From Proteromonas lacertae (lineage: Eukaryota > Sar > Bigyra > Opalinata > Proteromonadidae), in assembly GCA_002245135.1 (NCBI GenBank), contig NGBS01000027.1, forward strand, positions 1 through 64,000: a DNA stretch of 64,000 nt. Direction: 5' to 3'. The notes below the pieces were generated by a model. It was not told the DNA's origin and made no database searches. It saw only the letters and a program-made list of their open reading frames with translations. The position numbers and the translations under genes are program-made. This document shows positions 47,188 to 60,776 of this stretch, one piece after another; within the stretch, counting starts at the first letter, position 1; every line of letters starts with the position of its first letter.

Positions 47188-49255
47188 ATGTCAGCTTCTG
47201 CTTCAGAAGTATTCATTTTGATATATTTAATTAGGTTGAAATAAGGGATACTTCACCTCTAGCAGTTATTTTCAAGCCTACATGGTATTTATAGATATTT
47301 ATTTTATAGGGCTGAAATTCAAAGACTTTTAAACCAACAACCACCTATTTCAGATTATGAAATTCCAAAATTAGATAAATTAGTGAATGATATGTTGAAA
47401 CAGCTTGATAATGAAGAAAACTATGTAACAAATGAAACCCAATGTACCAAATATTTCAATGTCAGGCATATATTTGATACATGGTGTTTGTATGCTCAAA
47501 ATAATGTATTTACTCAATCCTTATTATAATTAGAGAAGAGTAAGAAAAGTCTTCCTTTATGCTATTCGTCACGTTATTTTACTTAAGCATCACCCCTTCT
47601 TATTCGAAAATATCGATCCTTTAATCGATTTGATTAATCATCTTAATAACGAGAATCTAGATGAAGAAACACTATCAAGATATCTTCTACTTGTATATGG
47701 AATATGTCAAGTATTTGTATCTCAACCTGCAAATATTAAAGACTTTATGAAAGATAATAATTTATGTTTTTATGATAAGATAGTTAAAGATTTGTATATT
47801 TTTCATATTTATTTTATTATAAATAATAGTACAACTATATCAAAGAATTCAGTTCAATCAATTATCACAGATATATTCCATTCAATTTTATCAATAGCAT
47901 CTGAAGATATATTCAAGTTCCTAAATGAGAAACATTTTGAAGAATTAATTATCGGTGAGTTTATAACAAAATATAAAGAATCTGGAAGTCCACTGATCAA
48001 CGATACAGATATCAGTTTCCACTATCAATTAAACAATATGATTGTATTAATTGAATCACTTGAAAATAACTTCATTTCAGATAATGAAATGATATTGTCA
48101 TTAAAAAATAATATTTTAAATTTAATTAAAACTAGATTCATTTCAGAGATTTTTACTAATAAATTATTAAAAGGAAGTGAGAACGAAATATGTAAAATAT
48201 TATCTCACTTAACTCAAATCGTACAATATTGTGAAGAAACCCATCCAAATTCATTATTTACTGACTTATTTATAAGTTATGTAATAGACGAAGAATTCAT
48301 TGATGATGGTAAGGATAATAACTTAACCGTCTCTCAATTAATAATGAATAAATTATATTCAGTTTCCAGTAATGTTGTGGTATATACTATATCACTATAT
48401 GATACATTATTTTCATTGAAAAACACTAAAGTATTGAATTACTTAATTTATGATTATATAAAAGATCAAAGTTATAGGAAATCAATGAAAGAATCACCAT
48501 CTTCACAAATATATACTGAATTATCTCCTTCTAAAAGAATAGAAAGTAAATTAAATGAATATAACAGTCTATTTCCTCAATCTCCAAAACCAACAAGGAA
48601 ATATATTGATGATAGTCAATCGAAAGTGATTAGTAATTGTGAATTACCTGATATTGAAGCTAGTCAACAACTATCATTTACATTTGATGAAAGTAATGAA
48701 GATTTATTTAAAACACCCACCAAAAATAATAATAATAACTCAAATATAATAGAAAAAGAATTCATTGAAGGTCCATTTTTAACTGCAATTTATACTTTAT
48801 TAGAATCATTTTATAATAATACTCAAGAAGTTAATTTCAATATAACTGGATTATTTATAACATTAATTCAATATGGTGATTTTATTATGAATGATTATTT
48901 CTTTAATTTTGATTATGAAAAAGAGTTTAAGAATAACAGTCGTTGTTTTCTATCAATAATCAGTAAATTATGGAATGAAGGTTTGAATTATATAACAAAT
49001 ACCAATAAAACTCATCAAACATTGGAATATACAAGAAAATTACTTGGAACTTATGATGATGATGATGAAGATGAAGATGATAATAACAAACAAAAAGGAA
49101 GTAAGAAGTTGATGTTGGAGAATGTGTATAACGATGAGTATGAAGAACAGTTCTTTAAGTCGTATGTTGTGTTAGAAGAGTATTTGAAGGAAATAAGTGC
49201 TTATGTTTATGCTAAAGAGTGGAAAGATACAATTTTATTCCAATCGCAGAGTTAA
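47188..49255 (+). CDS. FHIP-like protein (FTS-Hook-interacting protein family)
   Basis: Alpha-helical protein. Two conserved stretches recall the FHIP/RAI16 family: ILSHLTQIVQYCEE followed by LFTDLFISYVI...LIMNKLYSVSSNVVVYTISLYDTLFSL, and EGPFLTAIYTLLESFYNNTQ followed by FNITGLFITLIQYG. FHIP proteins link the FTS-Hook complex to cargo such as early endosomes for dynein transport. The N-terminal exons begin MSASASEVEIRDTSPLAV and contain introns of 26, 25 and 28 nt; another of about 37 nt lies near 47794-47830. A Ser/Asn-rich insert sits at about 48480-48760 and an acidic tail at 49060. It converges on the BIG gene, 103 bp apart. The assignment rests on pattern similarity only. Confidence 0.6.
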
Positions 49256-49358
49256 TCATCTTTACATTTTGGTTATTGTTTATTGTTTATATATATTGTT
49301 CTATTTTAAAAATTGACTAATATATAAATCAGAAATAATAATGAAATTCTATATTGTA

Positions 49359-52300
49359 TTATAAGTTATCCATGACTAAATCAGTCAATCTCTTTCCAAA
49401 TAGTTCACTTAAAGCTTCACGAACTTCAGTAAAACTACATTGTATTAATTTCACTAAATAACTCCATATCCATCTAATTGTCTTCTTAAACTATTCAAAA
49501 AATATATAAAAATAAATATAATAAATACATCAACATCATCTAAATCTTCTAATATTAATATTTGATTTCTAACAACTGCTGTATATGATAATACTTCTCT
49601 TCCTACTTCACTATCCATATCTTGTTTACTTTCTACTAATAACCTATGCTTAGTTAAGTAATTATCTAATATAATAATCATTGTAGATTTATATTTATTA
49701 TAACTATTATCTTTGATGTTTTGACTTACACCTTCTTTACAGATTAAAGCGATATAGGAACTTAATATCATATTATAACCAGTAGTTTCTTGTTTTAGTA
49801 AATTGGGAACTTTTGTCATTTTCATTGCTTTAGATAAACCAGCTAAACCCAAATGTTTTCTCAATAAGAAATTATCATTGAATTTTTCTGCCATTTTTGT
49901 ACTCTTCATTTAAACATTTGAAAAATTCATCTAAGACTTCTTTACTCAATTTTTCACCATATACTGAAATAATCTATTCAAATATAATATATATATATAA
50001 TTATATATACATCATAGGTTGTTTTCAATAATTCTAATTGAACTAAACATTTAGTAACAACTCTTGTTGGTACAAATGGTAATTGATTGAATTCTTCATC
50101 TTCCTGTAATTCTTTCTCTTCTTCTACACTTAATAATAGTGTTGGATTTAATGGGAAATAACCTAAACCATAGTCAAATTGTACAATAACCATATTATCT
50201 TCTCTTACTTCTAACACTTTACCATTCATAAAGTATGGAACATTAACTACTGATCCTGCTGGTAATAAAGCAACTTCACTTCCTATTGTCAATCTTCCTC
50301 TAGTTGGAATTGATTCTGATTTTGATTCTGCTCTTGTTTCTACTTCAGCTTCTTCTTTTATTTCTTTTACCCTTTCATTCTCAACTTCTTTTTCTTTCTC
50401 TTCATTCTTTCTTTTTTCTATTTCATCATCACTTTCTACATTCTCTTCATCACTCTCTTCACCATCTTTCTTCTTTGAATCTTTCTCTTCAGGTTTGGAT
50501 TCTGTTTTGGGTGTGGTTTTTGCAGATACATCAGCATTATCTTCTACTTCTTCATTATTACCTTCTGGTTTATTTTGATTTTCACTTTGTAATTTCTTTC
50601 TTATTTCAGCTACTTTTTCTTTTTGTTTCATTAAATTGGATGTATCTAATAATTCTATTGGCATATTATCACTGTAAAACTTCACAATTCTATCTTTCAC
50701 TAACTCCCAACCAGCTTCATCAAAATATCTACCTGCTGCATTAACGAATCTTTTTACACCAGCAACACCATTAATAGCCAAAGATTGAACCTTTTGAGAA
50801 ACACAATAATTGAACAAATCGAATAAATCAGGTAATAAAAACACAAACTTCTCAAACCTATTGACAAATATATCCACTACATGATTCAATGCAACTAATG
50901 CTGAAGTATGTAACCAACAATCTTCTTGTTCTAATAAAGCTTCATCTGCATATTTAACATCATCGAATATTGGGAATATCACTGATTTAAACAATAATCT
51001 CCACAATTCACTTGTACATTGGAATTTATTACTGTTTAATGTTCCAAACATGATTTCTAATGATGCTTTTCTTATATCTTCTTTCTCTGAATTTACTAAG
51101 TGTCCTAAACCAGTCAACCAAGGCCATAATACTGATGTATGTTCTTCTGCATCTGTGTATAATGGAGCTACACCTTCTTGATAGGTTTTTAACATTCTTC
51201 CTCTTTCAATTAAGTTACCACAAATTGTTAATCTTTCAAATGCTTTTGTTCTTAATGCTGGAATCTTACAAGAAGCAAAACCTAATAGGCAATTGACATA
51301 AGCAACAAAGTTATCCAATTTGACTTTAATTTCATAATCTTTACTTACTTTCTTCATTAATGAATAAGCAGTTTTAATAACTTCCTTATCTTTATCTTTA
51401 GCACCAATTTTTAATACAGATAATACAGCACTCCATCCTGAAGCTAATGTTTCATCTTTAGAATAAACAATATTCTCTATAACTTGAATAACTAATAGTT
51501 TAATATTTGTATCTGTTGCTTTGGACATAATCACTTCAAATGGTTTCATAAACATCTTCTGGAAGTGGAAATTAGCTAATTCTTCTTTCTCTAAGAACTT
51601 ATTCGATAATTGTTTCAATGAATCAATAGAAAACAATGATATTGTTTGATTCTGAATACAGGCAATTGTATCGAAATATCCACTCATTACATTCCATATT
51701 TTACTCCATTCTAAACGACTTCTTATATTCATATTGGCATCTGCAACTTCTAACACTTTCTGCATACTGAATCTCTTTGATTCTGTTGTACCATTTTCTT
51801 CAGCGTTTTCATCTTCAGCTGATTTTAATTCTTGTAAGGAAACATCAGTTAATGCTTTTACGAAGGCTAATATTGCATTTCCTGATAATTTATAACTATC
51901 TAAATAAATAGCATCAATAGTGGTAATATTGAAATCTTCAAACAAAGCTTGAGCATAATTTCTTCTACTTTCTTCTATATCAACACCAGCATTAGATTGT
52001 CTACCAAACCAAGTCTTCTTTTTAGGTTTTGGTTGTGGGGCAGAATTTTGGCTTCCAAAATAGGAGCCATCTTTTCGCACACTTGCATATAATGAGAATT
52101 GTGCTAATTGTGAAGTACATTTCAATACATTAAACCATTTTTCACCTAATTTCTCACCATATGGTACAACTAAACCTAATAATGTATTGACTGATTTTCT
52201 AACTTTATCTACTCCTTCCATATCAGTTACATCCTTTATTTCTGCATATTTTGCTAATAAATCCATTGATTTGGAGAATTCATCTGGTATATCATAACTA

Positions 52301-54903
52301 AATAAATATAATATAATATAATATAATATAATATACTTTATTCCAATAGTAATAAGGAATCTAGTACCATCTAAACACATATCTACAACTCTACTATACT
52401 CAGTACTTCCCAACATCTTATCAAATGTATCAACAAACACTTCCCAAGTCTCAGACATCATAGGCTTGACATGAGCTCGACTAGCTGAAACAGTATCAAA
52501 GTATATTCTTGGTCTTTCTTGTCCATGTTCTTCTCTCTGTTCTAATGCAGATTCTGTTTGTTTCAATAATGTATTCGTTTCAATTTGGAAGGCTTCTTGT
52601 TTCTTCTTAATTACATTAGCTGCTTTCTTTGGTGGAGGAGCTACACCTAACTCTGCTCTTAATGCATCATCTTCCTTCAATGTAAATGGATTTTCTAAGA
52701 TATTATTAAATATATTAGTCATCATATCCACTGGGAAATCAGCACCATCATTACAACCTCTATTATTACGAATAAATTCATCTAAATTCATCTTCTTCTC
52801 TTGGGGAATATTGGGATTATGTAAATCTGTATTTAACATGATAACTGAGAAGGCTAATACAAATGCAGCATCAGCACTACCAAATGCTTGAGGATTATTC
52901 TGAGTATATCTTGCCGAGAATGTTTCCATCATTCTATCAATCTTTTGAGCTTCACCTGGAAGTCTGAAACGTAATAAAAACAATCTAATACCTTCACTAA
53001 ATTCTACATTTGTATAATCTTGTAGTTCAACATAAGCATGTAATACTTTACCATTGAATTCATCAGGTCCTGATAGATAATCACCAATAGCTGTTTTATC
53101 AAACTCTTCACAGTATTTATATAAGAATTGAGCTACATCTTCAGGTGTATTCTTTAATCTATTTTTCTGGAATAAATATTCTAATCCTTTCTTTGGTTTA
53201 TCTTTAAATATTGCTGCTGCTTTCTTCAAATCTTCTTGTAATTGTTGTTTGGCACTTAATCCTTGTAATACTTCACTAGCTGCTTCGCTTATTTCTTCAT
53301 CCTTTTGAGGTGTTGGTGTAGTACTTGTTGAAGATGTTTGTTTATCAGATGGTTTATCCTTATCTGATTGCTTTTCTTGTTGTTGTTGTTGTTGTTCTGA
53401 TTTACTTTCATCTCCTCTTGGTGTATTTGTTGAATTATCTTCAATATCATTGTGAGCTAATGGTCGAAGCATTTCTATTACATTCTCTAAGGCTGATAAT
53501 CTTACCTCATTATCTTGTTCTAAAGTATAAGCACCAGCCACATCTACTTCTTTTCTATTTTCAGCTAATTGACATAAACTCTTGACTATATTGGCAAATA
53601 AACTATCAGCATCAACTACACAATCATTATTAAGGAATATTTCAGTAATTGATCTTTCATCTCTCACTATTTTGCTGAATAATTCAATTGTTTTCATTTT
53701 ATGATCATATGGACTATTATCACTGTTTAAGATAGGTAAAAACACTGATGAAATAAACACTTCTATTTCTGGCATTAATTTCTGTTTAAATTTATCAGCA
53801 ACTACAATAAAGAAATCCAATGAAGCTCTAACAACATCAGTATCTTGTCCCAAGAAATTCATTAACAAAGATTTCAATAAATATTTTCTAAAACATTGAA
53901 TAAAAATATCCACTCTATTAATAGCATCTTCTGCTTTCACTATTTGTTCTTCTAACAATAAAAATGCAATTTGACGATATTGTAATCCATTCTTTGAATC
54001 TAATGGACTTAATGTGAATTTACCTAATAATCTTAACATTGCAAATGCATCTCTATGATAAGGAGTTGGTAATTTATCTAACAAATCTTTATCTTCATCC
54101 TTTTCAACATCTCCATTGACTAGAGCCATTCCTGTAGTGTTTATTTCACTTACTGAACCTCTACGCATTGTGTCTAGTGTGTATTTGAATTGTAAATGTT
54201 TTAATACGGATGGATACATGTATATATCAATATCGGGAATAAAATCGGTTTTTAAAGTAGATACTAAATCTGCTGCATTTCCTGTTGTTGTTTGGTTTTC
54301 TTCTTTTTTAGTAGCTTCTTCATCACCATGTTGTTTGACATGCTCAGCATCGGCTGAATTCATTTTTTCAAATACAAAACCAACTATATCACTCAAGGCT
54401 TGAAATCCTCTATCAATACTTTCTTGTTTTACTAAACCAAAATATATCTCAAATGATTGGCATAATGCTAATAGTAAGGTGTATTCATGGATTTCACAAT
54501 TACCACTTGATATTACTGCTGTTATAGTTTCTAATACTTGAACTGATACTTGTTCTTCATTGAGACTTAAACAACTTGTACATAATCTTGTCATTAATTC
54601 TTCTATTGCTGTTTTTGCATCTTCCTTGTCTACTTTCTCTGATCCTGAGTAATATCCTTCTTTTACTATTTCACCAATTTGTACAAGTGCTTGAATTCTA
54701 CAATTAACAGTTGTTGAATCAAGAGCTATGAAGAATGGTTCCATATATGGTGTAGCATCACCTTTTTTACTGCCAGATGAACTTCCAAGTTTTGGTTTCA
54801 AAGCTTTGGTTTGTTCTTCTATTGCTTTCTTTACATCTTTGTCTTTTGTCCAGCCCGTTGACTTTTTCAAAAGTCCCAATGCTTTATAGACAAAATCTTC
54901 CAT
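49359..54903 (-). CDS. BIG/Sec7-type ARF guanine-nucleotide exchange factor
   Basis: Activates ARF GTPases at the trans-Golgi/endosome, recruiting coats. It has DCB and HUS domains (HUS box NNDCVVDADSLF), then the Sec7 domain starting at GLEYLFQKNRL, with the catalytic Glu finger in FRLPGEAQKIDRMMETF and MLNTDLHNPNI, and HDS repeats through the C-terminal half. A Gln-run and acidic/Ser-rich linkers are inserted before Sec7 and near 50290-50640. Introns are few: one of 33 nt near 52302-52334 keeps the frame open, one of 38 nt is near 49978-50015, and one of about 40 nt is near 49492-49530. The frame breaks once near 49891-49900 in an A-run. Nearly 1800 residues, as usual for BIG proteins. Confidence 0.92.
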
Positions 54904-54975
54904 TTTCTGTTCTTCTGTTCAGCTAATAAATAAGATTCGAGAAACAAAATAAAAAAGATCTCAAGCTCAATACAA

Positions 54976-57882
54976 ATGTGGCACAAGCCTTTGAATCAAG
55001 CTTTCTCTTTAATACAATGCAAAGTAAAGGTATATTTAAATTAATTATTACTTTTAGATGAAATTGATGAGACTAATAATAGGTGGTTCAAAGGCGGATT
55101 GTTCGATGTTGATCAAGAAGTAAAAGACTCAAACTGTGAATTTTGTGCAATTTGTTTCAAGAAAGGGTATATTCATTGCATTATTATCATAAATTAGAGA
55201 AGTTTTGATGTGTGACGGTGGTTGTTGCAGATCTTTTCATTTTACCTGTCTTGGAATGAAAGTATATTATTAATTGATATAAAATAGAAAGAGGATATGC
55301 CTGAAGGTAGTTGGATATGTCCAGACTGCAAATCAGGTAATAAAGTCTCTTATGAATATCTTACACATGGTTATACAGTTTTTGAACCTAAGGATATATA
55401 CACATCTGTAACAGGTATTTATTAATTTTAATAATTTCTATTTTATCGAAATAGAAGATCCTGAAGAAGCTATCTGTCGTGGGTTGTCATTCCTGTATAA
55501 GTTACATGAACAACATCCAGATAATGAAGAAATAGCTATTAAAATAAATCTATTCCTTTTTTCTTATTCAAATGTTGCTAGGAATAGAATAAGAGATTTA
55601 TCTCTCCTTCATATTCAAGAATATGCAATGAAACTACGATCCAAATTCCCACCAATCAAATTCATACCTGGAGCTCCACTCAATATAAATTCAATTTTGA
55701 AATACATCAAAGGAATGTATAAAGTCTATATTTATTACAATATGTATAGATATATAATGGAAAAATTAGGATTGGGGATGTTACAACAATCAAAAGTCAA
55801 TATACTCTCCTTATTAGAAAAAACAAGTTTTGATATAAAATGTTTATTAGGTTTTAATCCTTTAAAAGAAAAACCACCAAAATCAATCAATAGTATATGT
55901 CCGTGTGGATGTAGAACATTTTCATCAACTACAACATGTGTATTTAGAATATATATATTTTTATTTATTGTTAGGATAATTGTGGTAAAGCAATAACTCA
56001 AGTTTATGGCTTGGATTTATATACACATGCTTTATTATATAGTTATTATATAGATTATTTAGATTTATATGAATATCCATTATTATCAAGTGTTATACAA
56101 TATATTGATCAATATTTACCGTATATAAATGATTATAATTGTTTTTATTATTATTATTTAATAGTTATCCATCATTTAGTAAGAAATCAGATGTTGTAGT
56201 TGAAAAACTATTTCATTATTTAGATTTTATTTATGTTTTTTTCAATACACTTACTCACTATGGTGAATTTCAATTAACTAAAGACTTGTTAGTGGATGAA
56301 TACGATTTCTTAACCAATCCAGCTCATATTGAAGTATAATATATTATTTTAATGATATATAGTATATACTGAATTGTAATAATGTTTATTATATATCATT
56401 ATATTCACATCTACTAAGTCTCTTTGGTTATGATAATACTAAATTCATTCAATTAATCATATCAATGCAAACAATACAAGGATGTTGGTCTTCTAAAGTA
56501 TTTGATGAAGTGTATAGAAATACTGAGATGGCTTTAAAAGGATTAAATCAACATCCTAGGTATATTATATATATTATTATATTGTATAGATTTAGAGGAT
56601 TAAGTCCATGTGAAGATGAATTATTTAAATTCTTTTTAAATAAAAGAGTAAAGAAAGAGAGAGAAAATCCTTTATTACCTCCACCATGTGATATTTTGAT
56701 ATGTCTTCCTCCTGAAGCTAATAATAAGATTAAATCACTGTATGGTTTAGTGAAACAACCTCCGCCACCATTGCAAATACAACATATCTCAGTGAAATCA
56801 TCATCTTCATCTTTAGTACAGCAGAATAATGGTGTTAATAAACCTAAACAAGCAACACCATCTCCAACAGTACATTCGAAAACTCAATTGAAATCACCAA
56901 CTAATTCATTAGATTCAACTCAACAATTGATAGTTAATAGCAACAACAATAAGCAAAAGACAGTCAAACCATTACTAAAACAATCACCAAATTCTCCATC
57001 AAAAACCATTAATAAACCAAATTCAAATACTAAGAATCAAACCAAACAACAGCAATCAACTAATCCATTTGATAGATTATTATCTAAACCAAAATCACCT
57101 ATTACACCTACTGTCAATAACAATATTAATAAGAATATAAACAAACAGAAACCATCTATTTCACTTGCTTCTCCATTTAATAAACCATCTATATCTCCTA
57201 CTTCAAATAGTAATAATAACATTAATAAACCAATTAAAAGACCATTTCAATCTATTTCTCCTTCAACTCCAAATCAATCTCTAAATACAATGAGATCACC
57301 TCGAATTGTTTCATCATCAACACCAACCAAAATTGTCAATCCAAATACTATAAATAAAACAACAACTACTAAATCTGTTACTACTTCAACAACAGCTACT
57401 ACTCCTCAAGTTGTATTTTTATTTTGTTTTATATTAATAATAGAAATCATTGGGATTGGCTGAATATAAAAGAAGAAAGCTTGAAGAAATATCAAATATA
57501 GGAAAGAAATATATAGAGAATATAAGTGATATATGTTATCATGTATAGTTATTATTGTTTTATATTATTTTCAATAGTATAAATTATATTGTAATATGAC
57601 AAAACATCATTGTGATTATCCACAGTTATCTATCAATAATATTCCATTAGATAATGCCTTAATAGTTAGAGAGTATATTGGTTATATTATTGTATAAATA
57701 GAACAATGATTAGAGGAGGTTATAAAGTAGTTTGTGAAAATAATAAATGGAATGAAGTAGCAGATAAGATTGGATTACAGTCTGTAGATTCAAATAAATT
57801 GAAAGATGTATATTTAAAAAGTTTAAAACAGATAGAAGAAGCATATCCTTTTTTCCCTTATTTTCTATTGAAATTTCTTTAA
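54976..57882 (+). CDS. PHD finger and ARID domain chromatin protein
   Basis: Probably a nuclear chromatin factor. The PHD finger (C4HC3) reads CEFCAICFKKGEVLMCDGG...FHFTCLGM...WICPDC. A helical middle region contains a further Cys cluster (CPCGCRTF...NCGK followed by ITQVYGLDLYTHALLYSYY) that may bind zinc. A long Ser/Pro/Asn/Thr-rich linker follows (about 56760-57410). The last three exons resemble an ARID DNA-binding domain: IPLDNALIVRE, MIRGGYKVVCENNKWNEVADKIGL, then LKDVYLKSLKQIEEAY. At least ten short introns of 26-40 nt. The start at 54976 lies 72 bp from the divergent BIG gene. PHD confidence is high, ARID moderate. Confidence 0.75.
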
Positions 57883-57954
57883 TTTATTTTAATCTGATTA
57901 ATTGGAATAAGAAAGAATAGAAAAGAAAAAGTAAGTAACAATTTGTTTATTTAT

Positions 57955-57962
57955 GTTTGATA
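57955..57962 (+). repeat. target-site duplication of hAT copy 2 (left)
   Basis: GTTTGATA, repeated at 60694-60701. Confidence 0.9.
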
Positions 57963-60693
57963 CTGGGTTGAATAATAAAGGGACAGGGCAGTGGCGGGAC
58001 AAGGGCATGTCCCGGGCAAAAATTGAAAGGGGCGTCCTTTATACTATCTAAAAATAGAAAAGGGTACAATTTGCCCTTTTCAATTATTTTATTTATATTT
58101 TTATATTTTGTGCGATTTTAGGGATATTAAACGCTATAAAAATATTTATTCTTTTCATAATTATGTATTATTATCTTATAACAATAACAAACAATAATAT
58201 TTCATTATAATAATAGCCTTAAAAGTAAGGGCTTTGAGATCCTTCATCACTAGAACTTTCATTTTCATCACTAGAACTTTCATCTTTATCACTAGAATTT
58301 TCATCACTTAAACCTTCATCGCTAGAACTACCAGAACTTTCATCTTCATCACCAGAACATTGATAATCTAAAGTGTCATATGCTATATTGTTATCAATTT
58401 CATTCAGCACATCTAAATTATATTCTTCTTCACTAATATCATTATCATCTTCATTTCTATCTTTTTCTTTGTTTTTTTCTTTTAATAAATCATATTTTAT
58501 TCTTAAAATATTATTTATAGTATTAAGCTGTAATTTATTTCTAATATGATTATGAACTATTCCCTCAATACTAAATGAACGTTCAATAAATGAGCTTGTG
58601 ACAGGAATAGTTGAAAGAATATCATATAGCTTCTTAACATTTGGGTAAAAAACTCCATACATATTGTACCATATATTAGTTGATATCTTTTTCGAAAATA
58701 TATCTGAAGGGCACTTTTTGGAGTATGGTTTTCTTCTTTCAAAATGATATATCTCATTTAATGCTTTCTGATTTAAAATAGGGCTGAATTTAGATAATAT
58801 ATATCTTTATATATTATCCTTCTCCATGTCTGAAAATTTATGTTTACTGTTTATGTCTAAAAATTCATATAGAGCTAAAATGCTGTAGTTTGCATGTCTA
58901 GTCTCTTTTTTTATAATGTCTTTAATAAGTTCTTTTTCACTTGATGACCTTTTCATTAACTTTCTTTTAATTTTGGTCAATATTCTGAAACCATCATTTA
59001 ATGTAGATGAATCTTTGCATAATAAGTGTATATTTGTGGAAATATATTTTGCAATCTTGTAGCATTCTTTAATTTCTGGTATATCTTCTTCCTTTAATAA
59101 TTTTATCTGTAATAAAATTTCTTTATTGAGTAATATTTTTCTAAATACATCGCTATAGCTTGACCATCTCGTATCACAACCCTTGCGTATTTGGATATTT
59201 TTTTGTATAATTGAATATATAGTTTCTCTAATCTTTTGATTATTATTTAACTTATGAATAATGTCATTACACATGACTATCACTTTTTTGTATTTCTCTA
59301 TTTCGAATACTTTTTTACTGATTAAGTTTAGGATGTGTGCTAAACATCCAAACTTTAATACAGGTCTATTTATTTTTTTCTCTAAAATACTACTTATCTT
59401 TTTCATGGTGTAGTTGTTATCACTACTCACAGCAACAATGTTTTTAATATCTAGTTTATACTTCACTAATGTTTGAATTATTAATTCCACTATATTTTCT
59501 GATGTTTCTCGTTTATGTAAATAAATGGATTCCAAAAACGAAATATCACTGCTTTTCTTTATTGCCAAATTAATAACGTTTTCATTGGTTACTGATTTCC
59601 AAGCGTCCACAATTATACATATTTTACTGTTATCTACAATTTCCTTTACTATTCTTTCTGCTTCTTCGTTCATTGATGCTTTTATTTTGTTTATTGTTAT
59701 TGACTTTGTAGTTGGATTTAATGCATATATTAGATTTTTAAAGGATTTAGATTGTATGGTTCTGAAAGCTAAGTTATTTTTTATAAGATATTTGGTCACC
59801 ATTAAGTTTATTGCACGTTCATCATATCTCAATTCTGTAAGTTTTGATTGGATTAGCTTTTCACTACATCTAATTTAATAAATATAATAAATATATTTAT
59901 ACTTTTTGTAATGACGTTTCAAATTAGTGCAATGAGCAATAATCATTGCCTTGCACCTTCTGCATTGAATTCTGTTGTATTTTTCAAGGGGTTTCTTTAA
60001 CACCACATCTTCATTAAAGTATCTATACACAGCATCTCTCGTTTTACCCATATACAATTGAAATGCAAAATGATAGCTCGAAATTCTCAAACCATTTTCT
60101 AAGTATTCAAATAATTGCTTGAAATACATTAAGTAGTATGCAAAATATACTAAATAGTAATTTTGAAATAGTTTTTCTATTAGTTTATGAAATATATTAT
60201 GTTATTATCATAACAAGTACTATTGATTATCAATTAACTGAAAATACCCATTCTATAGCTATACTTCTTAATTATCTATATGATTATGTATAATATACAA
60301 AATTATTTATTATATAAATTACATTTATGTTCAGTGACGTCAATCACCTTGAAATGTACATAATGTATATATATGCATATCAGAATATGATATACAGTAT
60401 GTATATTCTATATAATTAGTATATATGCATAAACATATGATATTATATAATCATAAGAAAAGTAGATGACTATTATGTTATAATACACAATAATATATCC
60501 TTTTTAACATATGTTAGTATATCTAGATGATAATATGGAAAAGTTATAACAAAAAATCAGAAAAAATATACTACAGCATAACACATGCTAATATTACTAT
60601 GCCCGAGCAGTAAGGGGCAGGCTTCTTTTCAGCTGAAAAAAAAGGGGCAAAAATAGGGCAAAATTCGAAAAGGACGCCCTTTATCGAACCCAG
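57963..60693 (-). mobile_element. hAT-family DNA transposon, copy 2 (2731 bp)
   Basis: Nearly identical to the copy at 26683-29389 but in opposite orientation and 24 bp longer, mainly through extra units in the acidic Ser/Asp tail. The same CTGGGTT ends and GGGCGTCCTTT subterminal blocks are present, with a different 8-bp target duplication. It lies between the convergent ends of the PHD/ARID and Esf2 genes and disrupts neither. Confidence 0.92.
58219..60129 (-). pseudogene. hAT transposase, copy 2 (one internal stop)
   Basis: Same exon structure as copy 1: BED finger exon, short intron, catalytic region, hAT dimerisation region. Here the post-intron codon is GAA and the A-run has seven bases, so the frame is open through both places where copy 1 fails. 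A single in-frame TAA (AAA in copy 1) follows MEKDNI near 58817. The acidic tail has more Ser/Asp units than copy 1. Confidence 0.85.
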
Positions 60694-60701
60694 GTTTGAT
60701 A
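60694..60701 (+). repeat. target-site duplication of hAT copy 2 (right)
   Basis: GTTTGATA, the same as at 57955-57962. Confidence 0.9.
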
Positions 60702-60776
60702 AGATGTTTATAAGATTAACAAACAACATTAAAAACAAAAAAACACATTAATATGAAAATAAGTAAGGGGGGGAAA

